Source of the DNA: Aporrectodea caliginosa
Lineage: Eukaryota > Annelida > Clitellata > Crassiclitellata > Lumbricidae
DNA length: 64,000 nt
Reading direction: 5' to 3'
Assembly: GCA_020284085.1 (NCBI GenBank)
Contig: JACEVL010000099.1
Location: 2,082,229 to 2,146,228 of the forward strand
Shown: positions 45,914 to 59,200 of the stretch, piece after piece
How positions within the stretch are numbered: position 1 is the first letter of the stretch
How the letters are laid out: each line of letters starts with the position of its first letter
Translations under genes and position numbers: made by a program
The notes under the pieces: model-generated
Database searches by the model: none
What the model was told of the DNA's origin: nothing
Seen by the model: the letters and a program-made list of their open reading frames with translations, nothing else

Positions 45914-46804
45914 TATACCGGGACAGTAATGTTGCTGTAGAGTATTTAATCTATTACGATTTGACCACCTCTACCTGGTTTAGCCCTTCCTGGATCTGCG
46001 TGTGCTTCAGATGCGTCGAAATAGCTGTATATAAAATGGATGAATGAGCATAGGAAAACCTGGAGAACTTTATCAAAGCATGGTTTTGGTTATCGAGTGA
46101 TTTTCTATCCAAATTTTAGTCATGTTCCTCACTACCTATAGAACCTTTTAGTGGTCATCCATTCATCCTTACTTAGGTGTGAAATATAATGGACATTATA
46201 GTATAATACGTAGACAAGTTATATGGCTCCTTTAAGTGTCTGTGTGGAATGTTCTAGATTGAATTAGCAAAGCTTCATTTAACAGTTTACATCATGTTAA
46301 AAATTCCTTTTCCGTCAAAAAGCATTTCGAACCATTTATTACCAACAACTATTGATTGCTAGGCCTAAGCTTATTATAGCAACATAGGCTAGTTGGTAAA
46401 TTCACACGAAACAGACCCAAACTTTAAACAAGGCAATTCACAATTAACGCCCGATCCTAAAAATCTATTAAGCAAAACTCTACAACCCTAAATAGGGCTA
46501 TAGTCTGCCGCTAATTAACAAAACACCACAAACCTACGTATACTACGTATTAACTATTATTAATTAAGCTTATAATAGCAGACTATTATTGGCAGTTCAC
46601 AAGAAACAAATTCAAACCTTGCAACAAAGAGCCAAAAATCCAACATAGTTCTACTAAGAGTCTAAGAGTCAACAGCCTGCTCTACTTTATGCACTCGGCC
46701 CACATAATAACTGGTTTAAAATCTAGAGTCATTTAGAACAGACGTACTTGATAGACAGTGCTCGATAGCTAGACAGTTATTAATCATTAAGCATAGTTTC
46801 TCGC
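45914..46804. other. No gene seen
   Basis: AT-rich spacer, stops in all frames. Confidence 0.45.
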
Positions 46805-46812
46805 CTCAACGT

Positions 46813-47527
46813 CATAGGCGGAGACTTGGTCTTGGGTTTGGGGAGGACCGGTGAAGGAGCGGCCGAAGGACGATCGACGAGGCGCGCAGCGCCGAGCAGG
46901 GGGAGGGTTTGGGGAGGGGAATGTGCCCCCTCCCCATCTAAATTTTTGAATTTCCACACTGTAATGGTAGCATTTTAAGCTGTCATCTGAACAAAATTGC
47001 TGATAGGAAGGAACCAGCTATCACTCGTAGCTTACATATAGTTTGAGTTGTGTTTGAGTTTGGGGAGGGGTTTGGGAAATTTTTTGAATTTCCACACTGT
47101 AATGGTAGCATTTTAAGCTGTCATGATGTCATCTGAAAAAAATTGCTCTATAATTTGAGTGCTGATAGGATTCCTAGCTACGAGTGACAGCTGGTTCCTA
47201 TCATAGGAACCAGCTGTCACTCGTAGCTTACATGTAGTTTGAGTCGTGTTTGAGTTTGGGAAGGGGTTTGGGGAGGGGATGTGACCCCTCCCCATCTAAA
47301 ATTTTTTGAATTTCCACACTGTAATGGTAGCATTTTAAGCTGTCATCTGAACAAAATTGCTTTATTATTTGAGTGCTGATAAGAATCGGCTGTCACTCGT
47401 AGCTATTATTATTATATTCATGAAATAGTTCAGAAATATTGGGGGGGATATAAGCAGCTCCGTCCCCCCCACCTCAAGTTTCAGGGGGGACCGTCCCCCC
47501 CTGTCCCCCCCTAAGTCTCCGCCCCTG
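46813..47527. mobile_element. hAT-like MITE with internal tandem repeats and a palindrome
   Basis: 715 bp from CATAGGCGGAGACTT to AAGTCTCCGCCCCTG, flanked by the direct repeat CTCAACGT (46805-46812 and 47528-47535). Inside, a unit of about 180-230 bp with CCACACTGTAATGGTAGC occurs three times. A perfect palindrome with 26-bp arms and a one-base centre lies at 47176-47228. No transposase. Confidence 0.85.
47176..47228. repeat. Perfect 53-bp palindrome
   Basis: Arms 47176-47201 and 47203-47228 are exact inverted copies, starting AGCTACGAGTGACAGCTGG, with a single C between them. It could form a hairpin or cruciform. It was probably made by joining two inverted copies of the end of the MITE's internal repeat. 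Confidence 0.92.
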
Positions 47528-47934
47528 CTCAACGTTAAGCAAAGTTAATCACAGCCTGTTTTAGGCTGTGGTCGTTTCAACCCACAAGCAAAAGTCAATA
47601 ATCTAGGTTTCAAAGATTGAACGATGGCAAATATGGCGAGTGATAAAGTCAATTAACTCATAGTTCACGAGTTTAGCTCAACCAGGTACATCATAATAAA
47701 CATAATTTGAGAACTGAGGAGGATCGTTGAAATGGATTTCAGTAACGTAGATATTGACCGAGAAGTCAACTGTACACAATATGCAGATTATTGCCTGTTA
47801 TTACCACAATTCCGCGGTCATAGTAAGATGCAATTAATATGCTATACCCACCTCCAGTAAAGATTAAAGTTACTTTGAAAATTGCCATACACCACAAACA
47901 TTTATACTTAATACGTGTATTCAGATTCCACTGA

Positions 47935-50900
47935 TCAACCAACTGTTTCGTAGGCACTCCTCCGAGAAAGGCTACAGGCTCCCAGGATTCTAACTTGCTC
48001 GTCTTCATTTTCACAGAAGTTCCTCAGAAATCTGCACAGATCTGAAAGCGAACGTGCGTTGACATCCAACATGACATTTGTGTCGCCGTTGAAATAGTCT
48101 TCGAGGCGGTTAACTGTGACTGCAAAGTATAGTCGATCCATGACGTCAAGCAGCCTCTCAGCCATCTTGTTCTTAGCCCAGTCCATCTCTTCATGTAACT
48201 CCCAAAGAAGAGCTGCTCTGAAATGTCGCGTGGTCAATCCACTTAGTCCAGATTCCTGGCGTCTCAGGAACTTCAAAATGTCCAATACCTTTAGACCGCA
48301 GTCAGCCTTACGTATCGAACGCTGCTCTTCCAGAAAGTAGGACTGGCGCCACGCTAGGGGGTCACCTTTCCCCTCTGCTGCTACAAACAGCTTATCTTCC
48401 GCTTTGTAGGCTGGGATCACAATCAAATCTGGAAAATTAAGAGAACCTTGCGAACATCCGATTTTAACGACTGTCCCTTCTGCGCGAGCATAAACGAGTT
48501 CACTTAACTCCGTTGTGTTGATGATACGAGTAATCAATAAATCGGCAACGAAACTTGCGGTCTTGGTAGCGTCCACAAAATTCCCCGTCATATTTGTTAT
48601 CAGGCTGGGATCTGATGCGGCAGTACTGCGCGGCGTAAGCCTGTGGCGATTTGACCTTGCTTCAGATGATGCGCAATGAATTTCTTGTGTCTGCAACTCG
48701 TTTTTATGATCATTGATGACGAAAATGGCATAGAAATCAACATCATCATCATCATCATCATCAGTTCTGACAACGGTGTATTCATCCAAGAAATAACCAC
48801 CCTCTACAATTATAGTTGTTGACCAAAACAGTTTGTCGAGTTCTGAGCGAATGACACTGTTAAGATCCTTTGACTGAATTTCCACAGGATTTGTCAATTT
48901 ATCATCGATTACTCTAACGGCCTGAATGATCCAAGGATTATCCCATGGGACTCCTAAAGCCTTCAGCATATGCCTTTTATTGACGTAAAGCCGAAATAAC
49001 CTGTTCTGCATATGTTTCATGCAATCGTTGATCATTCCTGACGTTAGGTTGAGGTCATTGAGAAAGAAATGCGGAAGATTTCTGCGCTCTAGACAGCGTT
49101 CTAACTCACCAATGACATTCATCAACCTCTCTCCGATGCATCTATCACTCCAATCGCTGTTGCACTTTTGCCAGAAGAGAGTTGTCTTCAGATGGTAAGA
49201 TGTGAGCTGAGCCAATCCAACCTCCGCGTTCCGAAGTACCTTACAGACCCTGAACACCTTCTTTAGACATCCGTAATTTCCGTACAGTTCCTTCTTTTCT
49301 TCAATGGAAAATGACATTCGCCAGGCCTTCGCATCTCGCACCTGCTTCTCTTCTTTAGGCCTAGCTGTATAAAGATCACCATCGATTTCATGAGCAAAAA
49401 TAAGATCAACATAGTACAGCGGTGTTGGAATCGATGAAGATTTTTTCGATGATCTCTGAGCTACACATACATCGACAGCCAGGATCTCGCAGATAAGTAA
49501 TCGAACCACAGGTCTATCTCGTCTGATGTGAACTTTCCCGTTAAGCAGAGCGGAGTTCATTATGCAATCTTGAAGATCTTTGACAAAGACCGTAGTTGCT
49601 CTTCGCGAATCCAAATGCATACCACATGGTCGGTAGCAGGTCTTCAGCGATTTATCCAGTCTCGGTGTAGTTGGCTGGTTCTTCTTTGGCACGATCCAGT
49701 AAAGTTCAGGCTTTTCAGGAACCTGGTCAAGTTGAAGTTCACTGCTATGGGATTTATTAACCACAAGTACTTTGAATTCTAAATCGTTTCCGTTATCCGT
49801 GTCAATTTCGTGGCCAATCAGTGAAAACTGGTACTTAGTATTAAGCAAACTCACAAACTCCTGCATGCATCTGAGATGAGACGGTGTGTATTCGTCAACG
49901 CTTGAGTCGCTGTAACCCTTTCTGAACTCTGTTTCTCTACTGACGAGCTGTCGCCAAGTCACTGAATCTGGCATCCCTCTATTCTTCAAGGGTTTTGCAA
50001 CATAAAGACGAGCAGAGCATAGCTCTGGAATTTCGATCGCTGGTACTACATCAACGCTGTAGTATGGTGGATCTGAAGTAACCTTCTCCCTGAAGACGTC
50101 CATCTGGACAGCTGGGCCGTGACGGCGCAGCAGGATTTGATCTTTATATTTACGTGATTCATTTATCCACCGTTGTAACTCTCCGAAGAATTTGTTGACT
50201 GTACTACTTGCATCAACGATCCTATCGCCTTCATCCAAACAGTCTTCCGCTTCGATGGACACACAGTTCTCCGTAAACCAACAACTTGAGACCTGGTTTG
50301 GTTCCGAGTACTTGATAAACGAAAATCCGGCTTTGCCGTGAAGACTGTCAGACCGTAATATACTCCTTCTGGGTACTCTCAGAACCATCATTACATCAAA
50401 CTCCAGGTCATCATTACCCTCGCTCTTCGCCACTTTGACCCCCTCGTAGGCACTCCCGGTAAATTCCAGTCGCTGGGAAATCCCTCTGCCTTGGAAATCT
50501 CTAGATATTTCTTCGATCATAGCAGTGTGCATTGCTTTGGCAGCGGTAAGGCTTGCTGGAGTGCGAGCTTTTTCTTCGTGAAACTTTAAAGTTGCTTTGA
50601 AAAACTCGGGTGACTTGTGCCAGCCTATATCTAAGCAAAAAAAATCACACTGATAATTTCGATCAGATACAATACATAATTCCTTTTTTCATTTTATCAC
50701 TCGTTTTCTAAGACTAACATATTGCATTGAATATATGAATATATTCACAGAATCTATTCTTATAAGTTTAGTTTTTCAATTAAAGATAGATCTACTATGC
50801 AAACCACGGCATCTGCTTCGAAATAAGTGCAGCTGAATTTCAATGTTAAGATATATGGAAACATGTTATTTCATGCTTTCGTCTGCTCACTTAGCAAAAT

Positions 50901-51511
50901 GAGAAATGCATACCTCTGTGAAACAGAAAGACAGAAGAGAGATTGTTTAGGTCAAATGTAGAATAGCCAACCAAGCAATGATTTAGAACCACGAAGGCAG
51001 AAGGAGAGAAATTCGTAATCATATATAGGCATAATGTTAATCACAAGCTCTAAAAACTTCTAAAGCGCCACTCGACAGCCATGCGCACCTTATTCACGAC
51101 CCTGCGTCGAGTCTGAGGGTTGTCCAGATGTTAGTCCGAAAGGGGTCCTAGTCCGGTCACCAGAGGTTGAGAGGGGCAGAGTAGTGTTAAGACGAATGAC
51201 GTTTAGGATTGGAAGGTGGATGATCAGATGATTCGGGGTATGAACTATTAAAGAGGTGACACTTCAGTTTAGAGTGGAAAGCTCGATGGGTGATAGATAG
51301 AGGCGCCTGAGGTAATGAAGGCAAGGGTAAAGGATTGGCCGAGGTTATCGCAATGGTCTGAACATTTCATGGGATGAGAAATGAAGACGGGGAGGTGACT
51401 AGGCAATGATCCAAGAAGCTCCTTTAACCCGTTGTCAGACTCACAAACGAAGGACTAAGTGAGTAAGTACGTAAGTATGTTACCTGTTTCTGCTGGGATG
51501 TTGGCCATCAT
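47935..51511 (-). CDS. Tri-modular cGAS-like / Mab-21 protein D
   Basis: Exon 1 (51511-51484) encodes MMANIPAET and ends CAG|GTAACA; exon 2 (50630-47935) starts after TTGCTTAG. They join in phase 1 to about 907 residues, over twice the family length. Module 1 (about 43-256) has an intact half-site and three acids (TGSAYEG at 67-73, E86, D88 in LEFDVMMV, D203 in SVDVVPA) but breaks off at TWRQ, before the C-terminal helical domain. Module 2 (about 258-567) has no GS motif and LEFKVLVV (second acid Lys), but a full C-terminal domain (LTSYHLKTTLFW, LPHFFLNDLNL). Module 3 (about 568-907) has GG for GS, VDFYAIFV, a run of seven Asp, and lacks the third acid (DLIVIPAY). So one potentially active core is fused to two pseudoenzyme modules, similar in principle to OAS3. 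A LINE fragment lies in the intron. Confidence 0.85.
51053..51465 (-). pseudogene. LINE 3' end in the intron of gene D
   Basis: The start AACTTCTAAAGCGCCACTCG is the reverse of a LINE 3' tail also seen at 44100-44150. Further in, the antisense of the C-terminal LINE region follows. No frame. Confidence 0.6.
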
Positions 51512-53253
51512 TCTTTTTCAATCCGTAGGCTTAATATGTAAACTACAAAAATAAATATCTAAACTATTTGAAGATATATAGGATGGAACGGGTGACTCAT
51601 TAGACGAGCTTGTAACATGGCATATTGCTTAAATATATTTAAATACGCAATGTTCCCAAAGACAGGAAGATATTTGAGTGAATATGTAAGATCAGACCTT
51701 TAAGAATGTCTCAGTAGTTCTGTAATAGACACTGCTGGCTATAGTTAGAATGTCGATTGATGGCTTCTGCATTGTGATTAGATTAAATTATATAGGATGA
51801 GATAGTATTAGATTAGATTAGATTAGACTAAAGTGACAAGATGATTACACAACGACAGACGACTGAGAAAATGAACTTCCATCGCAGATTATCATAACAA
51901 AGGAGTTTATAAAAATCAGCAGACAAAATAATTGTGTAGGCCTAACAAGAAAGCTAGCGTAAATATTGTTCATCTTTAGCCAAATAGGCTCAGCTTGTTG
52001 TTCACATCAACGATCTGCCACCTGTGTGCAACTATGCAGAGAAGCTACAGGTGAAATTCTAAGATACAGACTCAAATGACAACGTTGATGCATTGAAAGA
52101 ACTTCAGTAGCTACATTGAGTTGCCTATAATAAGTGTAGGCTAATTATGTAGTCTTGTCTCGCGTTGATTAAAACTGAATGCTTTTCTAGACATTTTAAC
52201 TGGCAAACACATTCTTCGGATCTCCACTGGACATCTCTGGCTTAGGCTATTCACTGCGTTAAGTCAGAATGGTTTTCTTACTTGACGTAGCGCTCGTGAA
52301 TAAGCTGGTGCTCCTCGCTTAGCCTGCGAATAACGCTTAAAAAATATATAGAATACGATTACTATTCTTACAACTTAGAGTCAACGAAGTGTTACTGTTT
52401 TATTAATTAATTCTACCATATAAATAACACAATTAGGCTACTGCTGAGCAGCATTCATGAACTATGTTCTGATGTCATACTTTTCTCTGAAGTGTAAACC
52501 GCTTCTAAGTCTGTAGCAACCTGATGCGATGTGTTTGCGTGACGCAGTTTGAGCAACAGTTAAACTGAATGCATTTATTGAACCGAGATCTGTGCAGTCA
52601 GCCACGTAGGCTGTTGCCTTAGGCTGTTGCCACGGGCTTATGGTAGGCGCTCACCATCTGTTCCTTTGTTGTTCGACTACAACTGCTGAGCGATGGGTTT
52701 CGAAAGACACTTTCCCAAAAGCGAAAGTAGTTTCAGATTCTAAATCGATCGAATGACTTCATCCATTCCATTTAGGTTACCGTACGTGATTTGCGCAATA
52801 TTATTTTCACTCGGGTGTGCTCGATTTCACCTGTCACATGTTATTGTTGCATAGTAAATAGTCAATAAGTGTGACCTCAGCCGAGACATAGGATCAATAG
52901 TCGCCTGCTAGATCAACCGTTATAATGATGCACATTCTCAAGGCTAAAGCTTTGCGTTCAAAATTATTTAATAAAACCTTGAAGCACAATTAAAACCAAA
53001 CCCTTATTATAATACAATAAATATGAAAGAAAGATCCAAAATGGCTTAATTAGGAAATCCACAATAAATGAACATTTTGACAATTAGTAAGTCTTCAACA
53101 GACAATATTATGTATACTTAAATCGTTTTGCCTGCAATCTAGCACACTCCTGCAAAGTAGAGCAATACCGTAATTGTTCTGCACCTATCCATAGTAAGTT
53201 TTTGCGCTATTCTGGCAAGTAATGCAATAAGGATTTATACAGCGGCCTAGCAT
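51512..53253. other. No gene seen; 5' flank of gene D and 3' flank of the lectin receptor
   Basis: A LINE tail fragment lies at about 52285-52375 (GCGCTCGTGAATAAGCTGGTG). The stretch 51780-51830 has ATTAGATT units. No coding frame. Confidence 0.5.
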
Positions 53254-56200
53254 TCAAGCCATTGTTACTCCTGAGTTAATGTCGTCACCGACGTTATATC
53301 TCTTGGTAGCACCGTTAGTTGCTGGTGTTCGGGGAACTGGAGATGGTTTTGTCTTTCCAGGAACAATGATGACGCTTCCATCACGATGGTTTGAAGGTTC
53401 TTTATGGAAACCCAGTTGGGCATACACTGTGGACGTTTCGTTGGAGTTTTCCAAGGCGTTTGTATCGGCATTGTTGTGTTTTGGCGATGATGGAACTACG
53501 GATGCATAGAGGCTTTCCATTCCGTCATTGCTGTGGTCGTTGTTCTTGGAGTCCTGCGTTTGACCGTGAGGAGGCATTGCCTTAGAATCCGTCTTCTTTC
53601 TTCGACGACACCTTCAACGTATTTATTTGGATCACAGCGTATTAACAATGAGTAATTTTCTAGGCCGTAGTGATTATTCATCATGAATTGCGGATTAATC
53701 TGTTGGTTGGTTCATATCCAGTTTCTGCATACGTTGCCTTTAGTGGTTTTTCTTACTTCACACGCAACATTATTACATTACAAATCATTACTACAATGAA
53801 TACGTGATTAATGACTGCGGGTAGATATGTGGCAATATAATACGGTGAATTATAGATACTGTAACTTTACATTGTTCGGTATAAAAGCATACATATCGTC
53901 TCAAGGAAAAATACAGATATAGCATTGACCAGACTAACTACGCAATAATATATTGGCTATTCACTGTGAAATCGAAATATAATTCTGAATACGAATAATT
54001 ACATTCAGTCATCAAGCATTGCAACTTGGCCTAAGAATGCGGATTTCTTTGTGGTACATGCCTCTTTAAAATATTTTCGATGATGTTATAATATTTATGC
54101 AAACCTTAATGGACATCGCTTTCTGCAAAGTATGACGAGAGCTGCGACCAATGCAATGATGACTAAGGCACCACCGACTCCAACTCCGACACCAATTCCA
54201 ATTACAGCTTCTCTACCTGTTTAAAATCTACGCACTTACACTGTATGTTATATCGCTCTTTATAGTACAACTAACCACATACATCACAATATAAAGTCAT
54301 GCTGAAATCTTAATTAACAAGGGCCATATCATAATTACAAATATCAGGAAATATGCATTATGTTATACATAATTTATATTTTAAAATTGAATGCATACTG
54401 AATATCCAAATAACAATATGATGACGCACGTGTAGCCTTAAATGCAGATGAAATCGTGGGTTAAGCTTACAGTTGAACATTCTTATGAGCTACAACTTTG
54501 ACACACTCCTTCGCAATTCCTAAAACAGGTATAAATTTTATGTCTGTGTAACTTTATAATGTTGAACATAGAAGTTGATCAATGTGTTACATCTATGTAA
54601 AACTTATAAATGTATACCAAACACCTACTAAGTCTTATTGACTGCCCCAGGTTTCCTGTGTCATTTCCAGTGGAATTCGATGTCACTGTTGTTGGGATGG
54701 TAGGCGTTGCTACTCCGTCGCTTTCAGAAGCCACACTTGCTGTCGCTTTGGTCGTAGTCTTAATAATTGTGGAAATAGTGGTAGTGAGCCTGGTAGTAGA
54801 TGTGGAAGAACGAGTGGTCGTTGGAGTAGTGGTAGAGGTAGTTGCACTTCTGGTGGATGTCGTTGTAGTGGTAGATGTTGTGGAATTATTATCTAAAGAG
54901 CAAATCAACAAATATAATAAATTAAGTGGGTTCCTTATACTTAAGCTTCCATTTGCCAGGTTTAGAATATTAAGAACGCTATCGTGTGACATTTGAAAAT
55001 TAAAATTGTTTCTGTAATACCTATTCTATTGTATGTCTAAATACTGTGTGTTTCTTGTATTAGAGACAACATTCTGTGAATCTATTTAATGCTATTGACC
55101 TTAACAGATTTACGGGCTTGAAGGCGAAATAGAGACAGTTTGCTGGAACGATACCGATAAATTACCTGAAACGCAGGCGAAGAGCTGATTGCAGGCGCAT
55201 TCGATCCACTTCAACTGCGTTGTCGACAAACAAAGACAGTCTGCATTAGGAGACTGATAATTGTTGGGATGGCCAGTCATCCAATCACTGTACTTGACAT
55301 AAGAACCTGAAGAACAGGTAATTCAATCTCATTACTAATTGTAATCTCAGACCATTATTCAGAGTCAATTTTGTAATGGAATGGTTATTGGAAACAAGAG
55401 GCATTAGTACTTTGTCATGTAACATTTTAAATATAATTTGTTTGCAACATAATTTCTGAATGAAACCTACCGGCCAACACTGTCGTGACAACGCGTTTGG
55501 TTAAAGTTCATACAATTGATTTAAATTTAATGCATAGGATGCTGGAAGCACGTACCTGTACTTTGCCATGTCCACCACTCTCTCCTGACTCCAATCCAGT
55601 AGCTATTCGATGCACTTATCCATGAACCATTGAGTGCATTGAATCCGGCGTTGGAAGTTATGTGGTCGAATGAAGCCAAATCTCCTCCTGCGTCTAAACA
55701 TCGGTTACGTGCCTCGTACCAAGACAAGGAGTCAGTATTACTTTTGTAACACAGACCACGGATTGTAATTCCACCTGAACATTCTGACACACCTATCCAG
55801 TTTAACAAAATTCAGACCTATAGTATTATGCATATACTTTTGGGCATATTATATTTTTGCCTGAGCTTCAACATAGATTATAGCCTACTTCGCCTAACTA
55901 GTATAATTAGCGCAATCGTTTGCTAGTAGGCCTAATTATCGATATCGATATATTACAAAAAACATTTAATTTACCCGAGCATATAAATCCTGCTTTGTTT
56001 TCGGCAGGCCTGCTGGCGAACAGATCAAACCCAGAGGTAGTTGACTTCAAATATCCATAGGCATTAAAAGGTGCATTTGTCTGGTCGTAAACTGAAAGAC
56101 TGTCTAGAATAAAAGTATAAAGCAGAGAATGTCGGTTCAATGGGAGCGACTAGCTATGCATGTGAACATTAAATTGAAAGATCAGCAACTAGTCTTTGGA

Positions 56201-59200
56201 AACTGAAATTCAACCCACAGTGGGGAGCCTAGATGGCAGACTTGCGTAAGCATTGCGTATATTCATTCATTCATTACGACGTTTTATATAGCGTCCCTTC
56301 AAGGTTACTACTCAGGAGCGCTCCCGACCCCAGCACGGCTGAAAAGGACAGTTTTGAGGCAAGTATAGAAAGATTCAGAGTGGATTCTGGGATGCAAGCG
56401 CAGCATCAAAGGGAGCCCGTTCCAGAGGGATAGACTAACCACTGAGAAGGCCCAATTCTGCTTAGTAGTTGTGCGGGCAAAAGGGACCATGAGCACGCCC
56501 CGCTCAGTAGAGCGGAGACAGCGACGACCTGGAGCCCCAAGGTAGATCATATACTATAAACATTTGAAAAACAGTAATCAAGCAGGCTATATAAAAATAG
56601 GATATCATCATAGCGACTTATAGAATTCTATTCTTTCATAGTTGCTTAAAAGTTAGTAGGGGAGAACTGGCACCCTTGATCCCGATGCACCCGTGATCCC
56701 TTACCGTTTATTTTGAAATTACTTACTTACTTAACTTTGGCAGGGCACCAGACTATGTCAAATATTGATTGTTTGCATTTCCTGTGTTTTGGACTTCTCA
56801 TTTTAGACTTTATTCTTTGTTTATAAGCTTTTATGGCCGCCACGTGGTTTTGCGCTGCAAAAGTATTTTTTTGGTCATCTAACGAACCTCATATTACGGT
56901 CCTATCTTCAAGTCTCGTCATTTCCGTTATATATATGAGGACAGAAATAGTCTACTTACCGTACACGTGTATTTCAGCGATATATTTGAGGTGAGTATAA
57001 AGTTTTGATATATTTTGTGAAAAGACTATGGTGAGGCACCCTTGATCCCAGTACGCATGTGCACCCGTGATCCCCAGATCAACGGTGCCTACCTGAAGAA
57101 TTATATATGCAGATGATTAATTACGGACACAATTAACTTCATGTCTCAATAATTATGCATCATTCTATTGCATATGAATTTGTTATAAACAATTTGTACA
57201 ATTTACTGTAGGCAGAGTGTTCATATAATATTACTTGTTAATATTTCCGAAGCTCTAAATGGAACCCTGACATAATTTTATAGCCCTAACCCTAGGCCTA
57301 CAGGTGACTGCAAACAGTAAATTTAATCTCTCTGCTTATGATTTTGTTGGTTTTATGGAAATTTATGAAGACATTACTTTGTCTTATAATATTAATAATT
57401 ATAATAGATTAAAAAGCATAAAAAGTAAATAATCCTGCCAGATCACGATGAGTTCTAGTCATCCCATAATGGCTTTTTGTATTCTCGGGAGAATTATATA
57501 ATTCCGGAGGGATCTGAGTTAGGCCCTAACATTTTTTACATTATTAGGGCCTAGGCATGTTTACACTATTCTATTGATTATTATTTTTCTTAGACCTATA
57601 TTTGTTTTATCGCTATATTTATAGTTGCTGATTATTTGTTTCAGAAATGCCTTACCACAAGAAAAGAAAAACAGACAGACCACTTGGAGGATTGATTCCA
57701 GAAGATACAACGAAAGCTGCTGTCACTGTTGTTTTGCATGGTGAGGCTGTGAACACTGTTACAAGGGAGAACCCAAACTAAAAACCAACAGTTGCAGTAA
57801 GAGAATCAAAGAACCTCGGGCCCAGCCAAGACAAAAAGGTGCATCGAAAAAAGAAAACTTATTCTGACTGATGAGAGTGACAGTGGTGATGATGAAGTCG
57901 CAAACATGGGAACCGATGAAGAAACTGGCCAGTCTATTTGGGTTATGTTAACTGACAAATCTGATGATGATATTAGGTGTGACATAGAAAGTGACGAGTC
58001 TTCCTGCAGACGAGAAAATTAAAAATCCGGATATTTCATTACATTGCTCGCGTTGAAAATCAACCTTCCGATGAGCTCAGCATTGAAGTCTTGTTTCTCG
58101 AGAATAAAAAAACACAGAAAGAGGACAATAAAATGGAACGATTTGTCATACCAGAGACTTCAAGAAATATGACGTTCCACTTGAGGACATTGTAAAGAAA
58201 CTGCCTCCCCCACTGATGACTGGGGGCACAAAGCGCACCAGTGCTCTCTTGGTTTTTCCAGTTTCTTTGACAGAATTCAATCTGGCTTAACATTTTGTAG
58301 ATGTAGAAGTTGGCAAAGTTTTTGCAAAACTGGACAACATTTCACGCAAACACATTTTTAGCCTACTTACTTCCAGGAGATTTTTATTCAGATTGTCAGC
58401 TCTAGGCATATCTTAAGTTTGCTTATTTGAACCAAAAACTATATAAAGTTTCACTGAAAAGTTTAGTTGCTGAAAGATATTATAATCTGTTTGTGAATTC
58501 TGGCCTAATTTTTCTTATTTTGATTGAAATATATAATATAAAAGCATGTTCAAATATAGAGGATCAAGGGTCCCTACATGGGATCAAGGGTGCCAATATA
58601 GGGGATCAAGGGAGCCCACCTGTGGGCACCCTTGATCTCTTTTGGGTCACTCAACTAAATTTATTATATCTTTTGTAAATGACATTTGTTTGAAGCATGC
58701 AATATCTTGAATGATACATCACATAATTCTTTATAAAATGATACCTTTACATATTTACTAGGGGTTACATAGTCACCACAGTTCATGAAAATTGAAAAAG
58801 AGGATCAAGGGTGCCAGTTCTCCCCTACTCAGATACAACTTAGGCCTATATATATATATATATATATATATACATTAAGTAGGCCTATAATACGTACCAA
58901 AACCTTTGCCACTCAGACGAATCCAATTGCCAGATGATCGTTTTCCATTTGTCAAAACATTAATACCACTTAAACCTTGATTGTATACACTTCTGGTGAT
59001 ATTTATAAGGGAGTTCACAATGTCTTTGTTTATTATCTCAACTAATTGAGCCCCAAATGATCGACAGCGTTCTTGAGCAGTGGACTGATCGAGGCGTTCG
59101 TTGTTGTTGGTGTAGTCGGATATGACGAAGCAATATCCTCCACTGCAGCCGCTCTTGAAGGCTTCCACCTTTACATCCATAGTCAGCCACACTGTTGAAT

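Noticed and set aside
47935..51511. Bacterial CBASS-type nucleotidyltransferase acquired by transfer
   Set aside because: The genes have spliceosomal introns in a shared phase and the animal-type Mab-21 C-terminal domain; no bacterial effector genes are nearby.
54610..54996. Plus-strand open frame rich in Val
   Set aside because: It is the antisense of the Thr-rich stalk exon; ACN codons reversed give Val and Cys codons without stops.
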